DNA of 64,000 nucleotides, from positions 1 to 64,000 of the forward strand of contig JASANH010000664.1 of the NCBI GenBank assembly GCA_030248295.1, given 5' to 3'. The notes below the pieces were generated by a model. It worked only from the letters and a program-made list of their open reading frames with translations, was not told the origin of the DNA and ran no database searches. Positions 12,784-24,500 of this stretch are shown in pieces. The position numbers and the translations under genes were made by a program. Positions within the stretch are counted from its first letter, which is position 1. The number at the start of each line of letters is the position of its first letter. Source of the stretch: Mesodorylaimus sp. YZB2_4. Lineage: Eukaryota; Nematoda; Enoplea; Dorylaimida; Dorylaimidae.

Positions 12784-15700
12784 CCCCGGCTGCGTTTTCT
12801 CTGACCGAATCGGTTCAACAAAGATCTAGAATTTGTTTCAGATTAGTAAAAAGCAGCTTCTATTCACCCGCGCTTGTACACGCGTTCTCTGCGAAGTGGA
12901 ATTAAACAGTAAAGAACAAGACTGATTGCCTAACCGTGCCCAGACCAATTAAGTCAGCATTTCGCTTCGATTAACCGGTTTGCATCCACGATTCCGAGTT
13001 CGCCTCGCGCCTCAATTAGAGAACACAATTCTTTTAGGAATAGTCATGAACCAGGGTCTGTCCTGGGCCAAGTGCAAGAGCCGTCTTGTAATTAGCGACT
13101 TCGGCCGTGATCAAGTAGTCACGGGAGAAGTTTAGTTTTTCCCTAGCTAAAACGTGACCTTGGAACATTTCAACAAATCGAAAAAAGTGATTAGAGGGAC
13201 AGCATGAAATGGCTGAGACCACGCCCTTGGTCTGGGACTCTTGAAATGTTAGTTTTTCAGATACAAAATTAAGAAGGTCGCGGAAAGTAGATAGCGGAAA
13301 AGGCTGGGCTATTGACAGCTGGAGGGTCCCATGAGACTCTAGATTGAACAGAAGACCGAGCCAGTGTCAGAAGTGGCCAAGCAGAGCAGATACCAAGTCG
13401 TCTTTTCCTTCCCCGAGAATCCTATTCCTCCGTTTCCCTGATCCTCTTCTCCCGCCTATTTCCATTCCTCCCCACCCAGCTGGCTCCAGTTCCAACTCGA
13501 GGATCAGCGGCAGGTTGATTAAAGCATGGCACACGGCCGAGCTTTGTCATCAAGACGCTTATTGTATCTTCAGGCCGACCAAGTTGGGAAAGGTGGAGGA
13601 AATGACTATGCAAAATCGCTCGAGCGAGTGCCGAGATGCAGCCTTGCAAATAATTGATGCCATGGCAGTCTTGCCAAATAGGACCAGCCTGAAGTAAGAA
13701 GATCAAAAGGTGCAGCAGGCAAATACGCATTCTATCCAAGCTGACTCCTTGCGATGAAAAACATGAAACCACTGGCCCTTAGGAGAGGTTAGGCCGAGCG
13801 AACTCATTACTACACGTCTAGAATTACGTTTTGGAACTAACCACAAATACGACAACCACTCTCAATGACCATTCTAGGCCCTTGTGAAAGAGAAAACGAC
13901 GTATACACGGAAAAGGTCATCCCACACTTGTTTTTCGTAGAAACTTTTCCTCAGACAGCTGCCATTGAGCAGCTATTTATAAGTTTTCCTCGAGTCTAGC
14001 ATGGTAGATAGGCCACAACATCAAAGTGTTCAAAACTTAGTTCCCACGCCTGTAGGCGCGTAGGACAGCAAATTAAGAAGTGATTATTGCATAAGGCGCA
14101 AGACGGGCGAAAAGCCTAGTTTAAGCAGCCATATTTAGTTCATTTTTGAAATAGATATAGCATTGAGAAGTTGCGATAACAGCTTAAAGACGTTTAAATA
14201 AGTTGCCAGACGTCATTGCGAGGAAATCCCAAAACCAAGATTAGTATTTGAAAAATAGTTTTAGAAAATTTTCATTTAAAAGTTTTTCTTGTTACACAAT
14301 AAAGAAAAACTAGCAATGGGGCTCCAGCAGCAATGGCAATCTGCAATTCGCAGATCCATCATTAGGCGTCAAAGAACGCCGTCAGAGCAAGCCTATGACT
14401 ACTTTTTTTCTCCTTTGTTGGAAGAAGGGCGATGCGAAAATAACCACCATCTTACACTTTACACTTCATGTTTTCAAATGGTAATTAGTATAACAAGTAA
14501 TTTCAACCTCGTCAACCTCGGCGACCTTTTTTTAGTCAGATTATACCCGCCCTTTGAAAAGACTGCACTCAGACGCTCTCACGGGTACCAGTACCGCCGA
14601 CTAGAACCTTTTGAAAGTGACTATTCGAGCGGTTAACTGCTTGTTATTGAAGGCATGTTAAAACTTAGGTACATTTCCCAGCGTGAGATCACGAGACTAT
14701 GTTTGGGGCACACCGGATAAGCTGACACTTCCAGCTAGCTAATGATGACGATGATGACGAAAGAGAATGAACCAATAGAGCAATTAACATGTTACAAAGT
14801 AGGTCAGAATGGGGGAAGCAACTATCCTGAATAGCAATGACCAACACCCACACACCGCGATAATTCTAGATGACAAAAGTCAGTTGCGGCTGTTCGGGAA
14901 GAGACAGGTATCAAGGGAAGAAGGGGGGGGGGGGTTCAAATGAGTCCAGGTCGGATCGACAAATAATAACAGCCTTTTTTAAATTTGGTTTCCAGACAGC
15001 GAACCTTTAATTGAGCCCAGGCGATATGATATGAATGGCCAGTTGGCACTATCTGCTGGGACGAGAATAGCCTATTGTCCATGAAAATGGGTCGAACTCG
15101 TTTGTCACTAATACACATCGGCGACGTCCACCAATTCGGATCATCATTTTCAGAGTGCACTTATCCGAGTAATCGAATAATCTTTAAAGATACAAAAGAA
15201 GTCTTAGCGACTAAGCCCACCCGGCCCATTATCAGTGCCAGCTGGCATTATCAGCCCATACATGTCCGCCATATATGGTTAGGAGGAATGAAAGGACTAG
15301 GCAGCGCAGACCGCCTCAGCCACTCCCTTGCCGTGTCACACACGCAGTGGTCGGAGAAAAATAACGCCCTAGCTTCTTGTCGATTAGGAAAAAGATCAGA
15401 CCGTAGAAAAAATGATCCTGCGCGTGAATGACGTCCATTGAAAAAGAAAAATTAGGTGAGACGGAACCAAGTTTTTATGGGATAGGCGAAAGATCGAGGC
15501 GGTTTCTCTTCTCAATCCTTCAACCTAGACTCTATATCTAAATGAAGTCATTAGCTTATACGCTTCGACTGGACGAGTTGAAGCGTAAGGAAGAAGGCCA
15601 GACGGAGTGCCGGCCAGAGCCTGTCATCGGTGTCCTAGTTCCGGCTTGTAATAGCAAGCTTCCGAGAACGAATGCTTTAGGCGGGGCAAAAGATGACGAG

Positions 15701-18299
15701 AACCCCCTCTAATTCAAAACACGTCCGAAACATTTGATTTGCTGATTGTATTTAGTAAGTCAGTTCGTGTCGTCAGCATCATCGGCCACGTTTTGTTGAC
15801 GCCATGGATCAAACCAGCCCACGATCAAGCGATCCTGAGCTCGAATATTTTGTTGATTATAAAAGGTCGCCTAATGAGGGCTGGTCTGATTCGTATGCTT
15901 GTCCTAATCTCGTCCCCAATTATCAAAGCGACAATACGCCCTCGATCATCCTCTCAGTGCCGCTATCGTTATCACTAAACTTTAAGATGGCGCCGAGAGA
16001 ACCTAGCACTAAACTTAGACAAAGAAGAAAGGTAAAGGTGGTAAAGGTTTGTATGCTAAAAGAGAAATAGCTTCACATTCTATGAAAGCAAACACGAACG
16101 TCAGAGGACATGCGAAAATGAAAACAGGACATGGAGTGAAAGTCTGACCTGAAATGGATGAAAGAATCGATCAATATTTATATCTATTTTCTGGCGTGAG
16201 GATAGGTAGACCATGTCAGGACCCCTTTGTACTGAACGAACGGGGGGTTCGGGATCAGCTACACCTCCACCAACGAGAGCACTCAGACTAATCGTAAGTT
16301 GTCAACATTGGAACGAATACCCCGCGCCAAAGCTTTCAAAGCATAGTTTCTTGACAATGAGGGAATATAAAAGAATCCTCGTCTTCTCAAATTACTTCGC
16401 ACTGACTGGCCTTAATTGGTTGCATGGAGATTGGTGGCTCGATGAGCATGACCGTTGAAAAATGGGATCCGCCCTTCGGAGGAAAGGCTGGCTGCACTTA
16501 GGACTAATTTACAATCTGCAATATACAGTATTGTAAAAGGGCTTTCCGACGCGTAAAAATACAATTTTTTCACTCCCAGCATTGCTTCAAAGGCCGAGTA
16601 GCCTTGAGTGAGGATAGGCCATATCCTTTTCAAAGAACCGGAGATGTTAATATAGCGAATCACTGGATGGAAACATGCTTCGCAAAGTCCTACGGCGTGA
16701 TCTCGCAGGCCTCAGACGAGCCGCCTATTGTTAGTAATCTTGGCAAGCGAAGAATGTTCTGCTACGTTCGCAATAAGACGAAGCCAAAGAAGCTCATTGA
16801 TCACACCAATCATCGCCGGTGCATCGTCTCAAGCGTGTCTTACATCCCAAGTAATCCTTCCTGAACAATGCTGATGCGCATCAAAGATAATGGGAGCAGA
16901 AAAGAATACATAAAACCTTTTTACAGTGGCTAGGGAAGAATCGAGAATAAACTGGAATATTCTCTTCACACATGGACTCGATTGCATGATCGAGGAGACA
17001 TTTGCGCAAGAAAGCAGGCAGCATATTCCTTGCCATCGGCATATAAAATTCGTTGCGGAATCAAATTAGAGTTCGAAATGGATGTCTTTCTGCTAAGTTT
17101 TGTCTCCCCCCCACGAGAGAAGCTCATCTTGTCTACTCGGATAAAGCCAGTCATCAGCCGCGCTTGATAATGAAGGACGTTTTGGGACCAGCCACACTGC
17201 AGTCCTCTTCTGTTTCTCCACTTGGAGCACCTCGGCATAAGGGAATCCTGGATTGGACAAAGGCCTTTGAGCAGTGCAGATGTTCAGCAGCCAAGACCGT
17301 CCGCTCTTTGGCTTCCGTCTCTTCACGGAGGCATTTCGTGCCAGGCCAATGTATTTTGGACATAACATCCTGATCGTGAGCAAAACATCCTCAATGAGAA
17401 CATTTGGGCCAAAAATACTGGCATTTACGTACTGGGAAATATACATGCTGAACAGCGCATCCTGCGCAACCTGCATACATAGGTGTATACGGAGAAAGCC
17501 GTAGACGCGAAAACACCTAACGATAAGTGAAAATGCGGACGTTCTCTGACGAACATGCTGATCACCACCTCTGTCTGCTGACGTCTAATGCAAGGCGTAG
17601 CAGGAAGCAAAGTCCCCTCGTGCATAAAGGAATCACTGACCAGCGCAAAACCTCGATCGATGCTCTCTCTCTCTCTCTGCAGCAGCTAAGAAATGTACAG
17701 TACATATGTCGCCTTCAATGGGTATTGCGGCCAGTGGGCGGCAATTCCAAGCTCTTTATGAAACTAACTATTAGACCAGGACTAGGATTCGAACTTGCCA
17801 GAAAATGCCAGTAATCTTTCGCTTGGCTCATCTACTGCAAAACTTACGATTAGTGTGTGATGCTTATTATGAAAAGGTCCAGCGAATTTTTGCTCACTGT
17901 CTATTTACTGTATGTTGAACTGAAGATATTTTGACCATATTTTTTTTCAGATGATTTTGTTCAACAGCCAGGTACTATGACTGCCATGCAATTCAGCTGT
18001 GACGTCTGGCAGACTTGGCCATCGAATCAGATTTCCAGGATAAACATGTCATGAATTAATAAAACTGAATATCTTCATGCGTTTTAGTCTGGTCGCTAAG
18101 GATAGCCAGGCATTCTCGTATTCGATGTTCCAATGATTAACGGCACGAACTCCATCGAACACGAAATCTCTAGCACTGTTACTACATCGAGCTCCTCGAC
18201 AGATCATCACACCACACCAATCATCGATCATCCACCCTTCATTTTGCGCGACGCTTCCGCACGTTGCTGTGTCGCGGAGAGCCGGGCTAGCAGGTTGCG
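12784..18299. other. Long gene-poor region
   Basis: No gene is supported. The short frame at 15804-16070 (+, ATG start, 88 codons) and the one at 16604-16864 (+) have plausible composition. Neither shows a known domain, good splice context or homology I recognise. A decayed SINE lies at 17195-17340, a minus-strand box-B-like motif near 17785-17800, a poly-G run near 14922-14934 and a (CT)n run near 17661-17679. Confidence 0.5.
17195..17340 (-). repeat. Composite SINE, diverged copy 3
   Basis: On the minus strand this matches the SINE body of copies 1 and 2: a GAAGCCAAAGAGCGGACGG-like core, the CCAGGATTC block, then GAGGTGCTCCAAG. It has no tRNA-like head and many substitutions, so it is an older, truncated insertion. 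Confidence 0.55.
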
Positions 18300-18960
18300 C
18301 ACGCGATTGTGGGCCTTGCCGAAAGACGGTCCGATGGAACTCGTGCATTTCTTGGTCGTAGCGAGCCAGGTCTTACTTGGGACGTTCCCTGAAAAAATGA
18401 CACCCTCAGCCCTTAGCGAGGGAGGGGACAAGGCACGATTTTACTTGAATGGGGCTTTCTCCTCCTCCGACGTGGCCCTCCTAATCTTGGCGATCTCTTG
18501 CACTCGCTCCGTATCGGCCCAGTTCGGGTACCGCTGCTGAATCGTGGGGCGCATATGCGAGACGAACCAAATGAAAGATGGACGGCAGCGCTTCGGCGGC
18601 GTCAACTGAAACGGCACGGCCTGAAACAGTCGTCAGTCTCAGGACCAATTAAAGCCACTCACCCCGAGCTAGGTCCGGTTGTATTTGGTCCGACGGCGAT
18701 ATTTCGGCGGTCGACCCTGACCCTTGTTGTAAGCCGCGACCCACTCAGCCTCGACCTTCTTGTACTGCTCGAGGTCTTTCTTGAACATGTCGACGTACAG
18801 CTGCTTTTCTTGATCGCTCATGACGCGCCCCGCTTGGCCCATCGCGCGCGTGATGCACTGCGACATACTAAAACAAGGGTGGTTTGAGTGCTGCACGTTC
18901 CGGCAGAAAAGCACTCACCTCGTATTCAGTACTCGAGAGAATCGAGCGTAGTTGGATTTC
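18300..18960 (-). pseudogene. HMG-box protein, mitochondrial-TFAM-like, decayed
   Basis: Three spliced segments keep phase: 18867-18663, 18605-18445 and from 18388 downward. A further upstream exon ends near 18919. The first encodes the end of one HMG box (VMSDQEKQLYVDMFKKDLEQ) and a basic linker. The second and third encode a second box (SFIWFVSHMRPTIQQRYPNW, then EEEKAPF, then ARYDQEMHEFH). Two tandem boxes suggest TFAM. The conserved Trp of helix 2 is lost in both boxes (GQAGRVMSDQEK, and KIRRATSEEEK where KIWR is expected). In-frame stops occur at 18671-18669 (TAG, before the donor) and 18375-18373 (TAA, inside box 2). HMG homology continues after each stop. Pseudogene is the simplest reading. 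Confidence 0.65.
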
Positions 18961-19751
18961 CACAGCGAGCCAACCTTTAAACCAACCGCGCCGCCCGAAA
19001 GAACTGATTCAAATGGCCTTCAGTGCACAAAGACATGATGTGCTGGTTAAATTTTTGCACTGTAAACTCTGGGAAGTACCTGCACATTATCAGCGGGAGG
19101 TCGAATATAAGCTGCGTCTGCTTGCAGTACTGTCTCAAGATGGCTGCTTGTCCAGGCTTGTTGTCCATGTTGATGCAGAGCTACTGTGCATGAGAAGAGA
19201 TCTCACACGAGGATAGAATGGATGCCAATGATATGCAGCGTGCGTGCGAGGAAGTGAGAGTTGACTCGCGACAGTAGCAAGCCTGATAAGCAGATACAGT
19301 AGATCTAGCATTCTCGTCGGCTGTTCGATGCCGGCGGCTAAAACTACTGGAACTTGATTCGTTGCAGTTGCAGTTACCAGCTTGATCTGTTGATGATGAA
19401 TGCCCTATCGTTAAATTCGAATGTACTAAAATTGGCTGCGGATCGGCTAAGTTTACACACCGTTGTCCAGACATAGCACACGAGGGACCTCACGGGCATT
19501 TCTGATAAAATAAGCGAATGCGACTTCATCAAATATAAAAAAAACATTAAAGGAGTTCTGACTGCTTGGCTGTCGCCCTTGGAATTCGCATGCCTCTGAT
19601 CATCTGCATAACGGGGCAACGGAATTTTGCCAGCCCTGTCCACAAAAAGTCATTCTGATGCACGATAAAAGTTCCAGTCATAATCGTAATCGGCATTTTA
19701 TTCATGGACATACTGTATCTTCCATTGACTAGAACAAGTTACCGGACTTGC

Positions 19752-20176
19752 TCACAGTGGATACTTTGGGCGTGTCTCGACACGCTTCTTGATGTTCGGT
19801 ATTTAATGGACACGTCGACAGTGAGCCAGCAGTTTGGGATATTTATCAACCAGGTCCTTTTTGTTGAATGTTGTCTCGAGGCGGTCGATTAGCTCAGCCA
19901 CGTACAAATCGGACCAGTGAATCTAAAATTGACATAAAATCAAATGCTGCTGTATTTTTTAACTGTTGTTGTGGCATGGAACAAGTAGCCACAATAAACT
20001 ACAGTAGATATGACCCCCTGCAAACCAGTGAATGACTAGTCATGCCGGACCCATGCTGACGGATTGCGAATGCTTACAGATTGACCACAAAACCAGGTCT
20101 TGTCGCTGATCATGTTTTCAAGCAAGCTAAAGAATGGAATAAAACCACTCTTTTCCAGTTCGGCCCATGTTTCCTT
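19752..20176 (-). pseudogene. Glutathione S-transferase (sigma-like), C-terminal half, with in-frame stop
   Basis: Two exons in phase, 20176-20078 (33 codons) and 19922-19752 (57 codons), encode the helical C-terminal GST domain. Key strings are FIPFFSLLENMISDKTWF, then HWSDLYVAELIDRLETTF, then DKYPKLLAHCRRVH, and a natural-looking end VETRPKYPL followed by TGA. A TAA interrupts the last exon, directly after RRVH. In working GSTs a residue precedes the helix equivalent to IPNIKKRVETRP. Weak N-terminal-like pieces are present upstream (SISRQFAYLG near 20220-20255, and a segment near 20400-20480), but no intact exons were found there. It is either a pseudogene or a protein shortened by 17 residues. 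Confidence 0.6.
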
Positions 20177-20599
20177 CTGAAGTCAAGAGTGCACTTCAGC
20201 GTTATTTGTTCAGCGTTGTCCAAGGTATGCGAATTGCCGGGAGATGCTGGTCGTGTATGGGCTGTTAAGGGAGCTAGGGCAGAGGTGATTCGCACTGAAA
20301 GTTTGTGCCTCTTTCCCTGACGATGAGGTCTACTGTGGAATAACGAGGCGCATAAGCTAAAATAATTCCGGATCAGAAAAAATAGCTCTTTCGAGGCTTT
20401 CGATATCTATGAGTATGTGCAGAATTAGATCCCAGATGATCGATCAATAGTAGCACAGACGCAACGCCGCGACTCGTAAACTGCTCAAAATATTTGAAGT
20501 TTGACAGACCGCTCAGATGGGCAATGTGGTAGAGGTAGGAAGGCGTGTGAGTGCACTCGGCCAGGCAGGCGTAGGAGAGAGTGCGGCGAGACATGAAAT

Positions 20600-21502
20600 T
20601 CCGACTGGAGTAGGCAAGTCTTACGAATATACTTACAGCTGAAACATCAACCCAAAAAGTTAACGTCGCCCAGCTAGGAAAGAGTATCGATTACTCTCTC
20701 CCACTCGACACGACCCCCCCCCCCCAGCTGAGGGGCCCGCAATGTGCGTGTTATCTCTGACTGCTCATACCTGATCGTAAGTTTATTACGTTGAAGGAAA
20801 CGTGACCACTGGGCACGGTTCCACCATGGCATAGACAAGCTTGACAAAGTGCCAGCCTGACATGACAGCAGGGACGTGTTCGAACAAGAGAACGACTGTC
20901 CTTCATTTACTACTCACCCACACACTGACTAAAGTGTGACAGGTCGAGACACCATGGATTTCTCATTCCTCTTGTCCAGTGCCTCAGACGCAGAAAATGA
21001 CTTCATCTCATTGCATGATGCTGTGGAACTTTGGCTAGTTCCTATTGTTTCAGCAATTCCCTGGTCATTCCTGATAGCCGCGTAGTGAGCCAGGGATTTC
21101 ACACGTCTTAGAGTTGTTTCTAAGATTCTAGCACCACCATTTGCAGTCTGTGCGTGACCGATTTGGCAATTTCCAATTTTCTGGAAGGGCATTTGTGATC
21201 TGAGCAAACAACTCTGCAAAATGATTGCATTTCAGCTCCACTTAATTCCTCGAATGCCCTGCAAGAAAGGCGTCAAGCTCTGATAGGCTTGTGGCGTGAC
21301 CCTGCATGGGGTACCCGGATTTTAAATGTGAATGGATAGGGACGGGACGAAGCATTTCCTGCTTCCAATTCTCATGCAAGTGGACTCCAGGCACCCAATA
21401 CTCGTGCTGTAATATTCACACCCACCGGATTGCTACCCGCACGTTTTGCTTATCATAATTCTATGTGCTTAGTGCATGGCCATGTCAAATGGGTGGCAAT
21501 AG
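20600..21502. other. Intergenic region, no gene seen
   Basis: It lies between the GST remnant and the 3' end of the lectin-mucin-DEG/ENaC gene. A poly-C run is present near 20713-20725. The minus-strand frame at 20929-21219 has no recognisable domain. Confidence 0.5.
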
Positions 21503-24500
21503 TTAGGCGCGTGTGTATCTATTATTATGCGCAATGCCTTGTGTGTATGCTACGATCACAGTCACAAAGATGCCAACCAATTCGAATGCAGTCGCAGCGC
21601 TGATACCCAAACACAGATTGGCAAAATTGCTGGCATCGATGAAAGCGTCAGCCATCTGAAAATAAAAGTCACAAGCGGGGGTACGAGAAGTAGGGGTGGA
21701 CTAGCCTTACTTCGAAGTAGTACTCCTCTGTGTACTCAAACACCGCCAGTCGCTCGTAGAAGATTTGAAGAATAATCAGATTTTCCCTGCGGGTACGAAC
21801 AGAAGAGCGGGCGTAAAGGAGTGAGAACAAGGGTAGCATGGTGGCAGAAAAACTTACTTTGCAAATTTGGAGCAGCTCGCGTTCAATATTCCGTCCGTTT
21901 CTGAGATCTGTTTGCAAATCTCTTCCTAGAAAACCGAATGCTTAGAGTCAACCTGCAACTACCTCGATCCACTTACAGTCGCAAGGTTGCTTTGTAAGCT
22001 CGTCCTTGTGATTATTGGCACGTATTCTACTAGGCTACAGAGGATGGAAATGTTTGTAACAGGCTGGGAGCGCAGCTGCTAGGGAGGCTTACTGGCAGGG
22101 TTGACCACAGTTGCAATTCAGGTCGGCTTCGCATGTTAGTAGTGGGTGAACGCAGACAACTGAAAAAGAGACCACAATACTATGGATGACCCCCTCAGTC
22201 AGGCTGTTAAGAACTACTGTGCATACAGGAGGATCTGGCAGCACACATATGTCGCGAACGCGAGCGAAGATCAAGAGCGTCACAGCACAGGCATGTTGCT
22301 GATGTTCAGTAAAGTGAGAGTGTAAAGGTGGTGATAGAAGATTCTAGAGATCATGATACTGTCGTTTTCTGTGAATCGAGTGTGCTGTTGGTTATTAGGT
22401 GTTTACCTAAATACACCGTATCTAAATCAAATCAATGTGTGATTCTGCCGTCGAGCAATATCAATGTCCACTGCGCACACAATCGACGACAGAATTATTT
22501 GGCAGCAGAACATACATACAGCATAGCAGTGCAGTAGAGATACAGCCAGCCCCGTCTAGGAATCAATAGTGCCTTCATACTGTGACGCCATTAAATGAGA
22601 GAAAACCATAAACACTCACTCTGCGTTTCGTTACAATAATCCACCTCGCTAGGCTTAGGATAACCGGGGTAAGCGCAGTTGCAAGTGTTTATGACATAGT
22701 CTTGAAAGCAGCTTTGAAAACAGCCCTGAAACCGTACAACCAAGATGACTTCAAGAAGGAGTGCCTGCCATCTGCTGTGCCTTAAAACAGACGTGCCACC
22801 AGACTCACTTCAGTAGTGAACGTGCCATTGTGGTAGTACTTGGATGGATCGACTTCAGTGATGCAAGTTTTGGGATCGTTGCTGTTGTATTTTTTGTTGG
22901 TCTCTACCTGCATAGAGCCTGCATGATATATAAATTCAGAGGCACCGCAGCAAGGAATGTTCACCCTTCTAAAAGATACAACGTTGTGTGTGCCGGGCGC
23001 CGCGTAGAAGCCCCTGGAAGAAGCGAAATGGGGCTCGGTCTGGTGATGCAGGACAACTTTGACTCCAGCCATCTCTACGAAGCACAGCTGGTCTTGTTGA
23101 GGAGTGTACAGGATGACTTCCAGGCCTGAAGGAAGAGGGCGATGCACAGTGGGGAGTGGGGACTAATCAGCCCGCTTACCGTGCCCAGCCCCTGGTCTCG
23201 CCACCGTAAGCACTGGATCCTGAGCATTGAACGTCAGGCATCCCGTCATCCTCACATTCTCAGCTGGCCTGAATTCCCTGAAGTAAGCTCATCAGTTTCA
23301 ATCAGCTCATCTGTCAGGAGTGTACTTCTTCCATTTTACCTCCTGTCAATAGGCTCCACGGCGAACGTACATCCGCCGATCATGTTCAGCAACTCAGCAT
23401 TCAGTTTTGACACGATCTCACTGCTTACATTGGAGAGGAAAAAGGGCACCGAGGCCTGTAGTGAACTCGATAGAGCAATTTCGTCAGTGGGCAGCTGAAA
23501 AGGAAAGTTAACTTAAGGAAAACAGATCACACTTACTTACTGTTCTTAAGTGTGGTCAGGAAAGTGCGTTTACTTACGCCGATCACATCCGTCAATTTTT
23601 TGGACAATTGGGGCACCTGTGAGCTTGGTTGTTCGTTATCTGTAAAGACAATTTAAACTCAGAAGCAGTGTGTCAGGAGTTTGTCTGCGAGTTGCCCTTT
23701 GTAATAACTAACAGGAATGAGCACTCTGGACTATAATTTATTTTGAAAACACGTATGAGTACGGCAAAAGCGAGCACGGTCATCCAGCTGAACTCAAAGA
23801 AAAGAACAGTTGGTTGTAGAGGCGAGTTAGAGAGTTTTGTTAGGCGGCAAGATGAGAGATTGGGGTGTTATTTGGTGTCCGACTGGCGAACTTTGATATG
23901 TTTTTCTGTGATGTTGTCCAACAGTATGTTAAGCGTGTATTTGTTGAGGAAGGTAGGAAGAGGGAGTTTGCTTAGCTCTGGTTTACCAGGATGGTGAGTG
24001 ACGAGCGCATTTCCTGCGCATGAGGTTAGTGAAGATGGAAGGATTTGTTGTGGTGCGTGGGAACACAGGAAGCCTTGATAACAGCATTGAAATGCTTGCG
24101 CCCCGACAGGCGTCCAACTCACCTGGATCTGAGGATGGCGACTCATCATGCGAGTGTGACGCAGATACAAGAGCCAATGCTGTCGTCGAGCAAGTGGTGT
24201 CAGGCGGAGCTAGAGTTGCAGTGTTCATTCTAGTGATGTGCCAACGACGTGTGTTCAACGACGGTGCCACGGGGGAGGTCAGGTCCTGTTGAGATTCTGA
24301 TGCAGCTGTTGTTGACATAGACGACTGACTGCCTTTGACTGTGGCTAAGTGAGAGTGACGATTGTGCAATAGGTAGGTACAGCTGTCACATAATGACATC
24401 GGATGCTGCTCTTACCAGTGCTTCTTGTTTTAGCCTGTTCAGTTGTTGTATCAGCAGGCCCTGGCGCTAATGTCACACGTTCGAGTGGCCTAGTCGGCGT

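Noticed and set aside
15804-16864. Small plus-strand ORFs in the 12.8-18.3 kb gene-poor region
   Set aside because: Composition is plausible, but no domain, splice structure or family match could be seen. They are not listed as genes.
18373-19810. Reassignment of TAA/TAG as sense codons
   Set aside because: Intact neighbouring genes have no in-frame TAA or TAG and end with all three stops (TAA, TAG and TGA). The interrupted loci also carry other damage.
23690-23787. Possible TM1 exon (minus strand, hydrophobic WMTVLAFAVLIRVF) for the DEG/ENaC gene
   Set aside because: It can only be read in a phase that neither the upstream nor the downstream exon provides, and in the correct phase it contains a stop. 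It also lacks the HG and FPAVT motifs.
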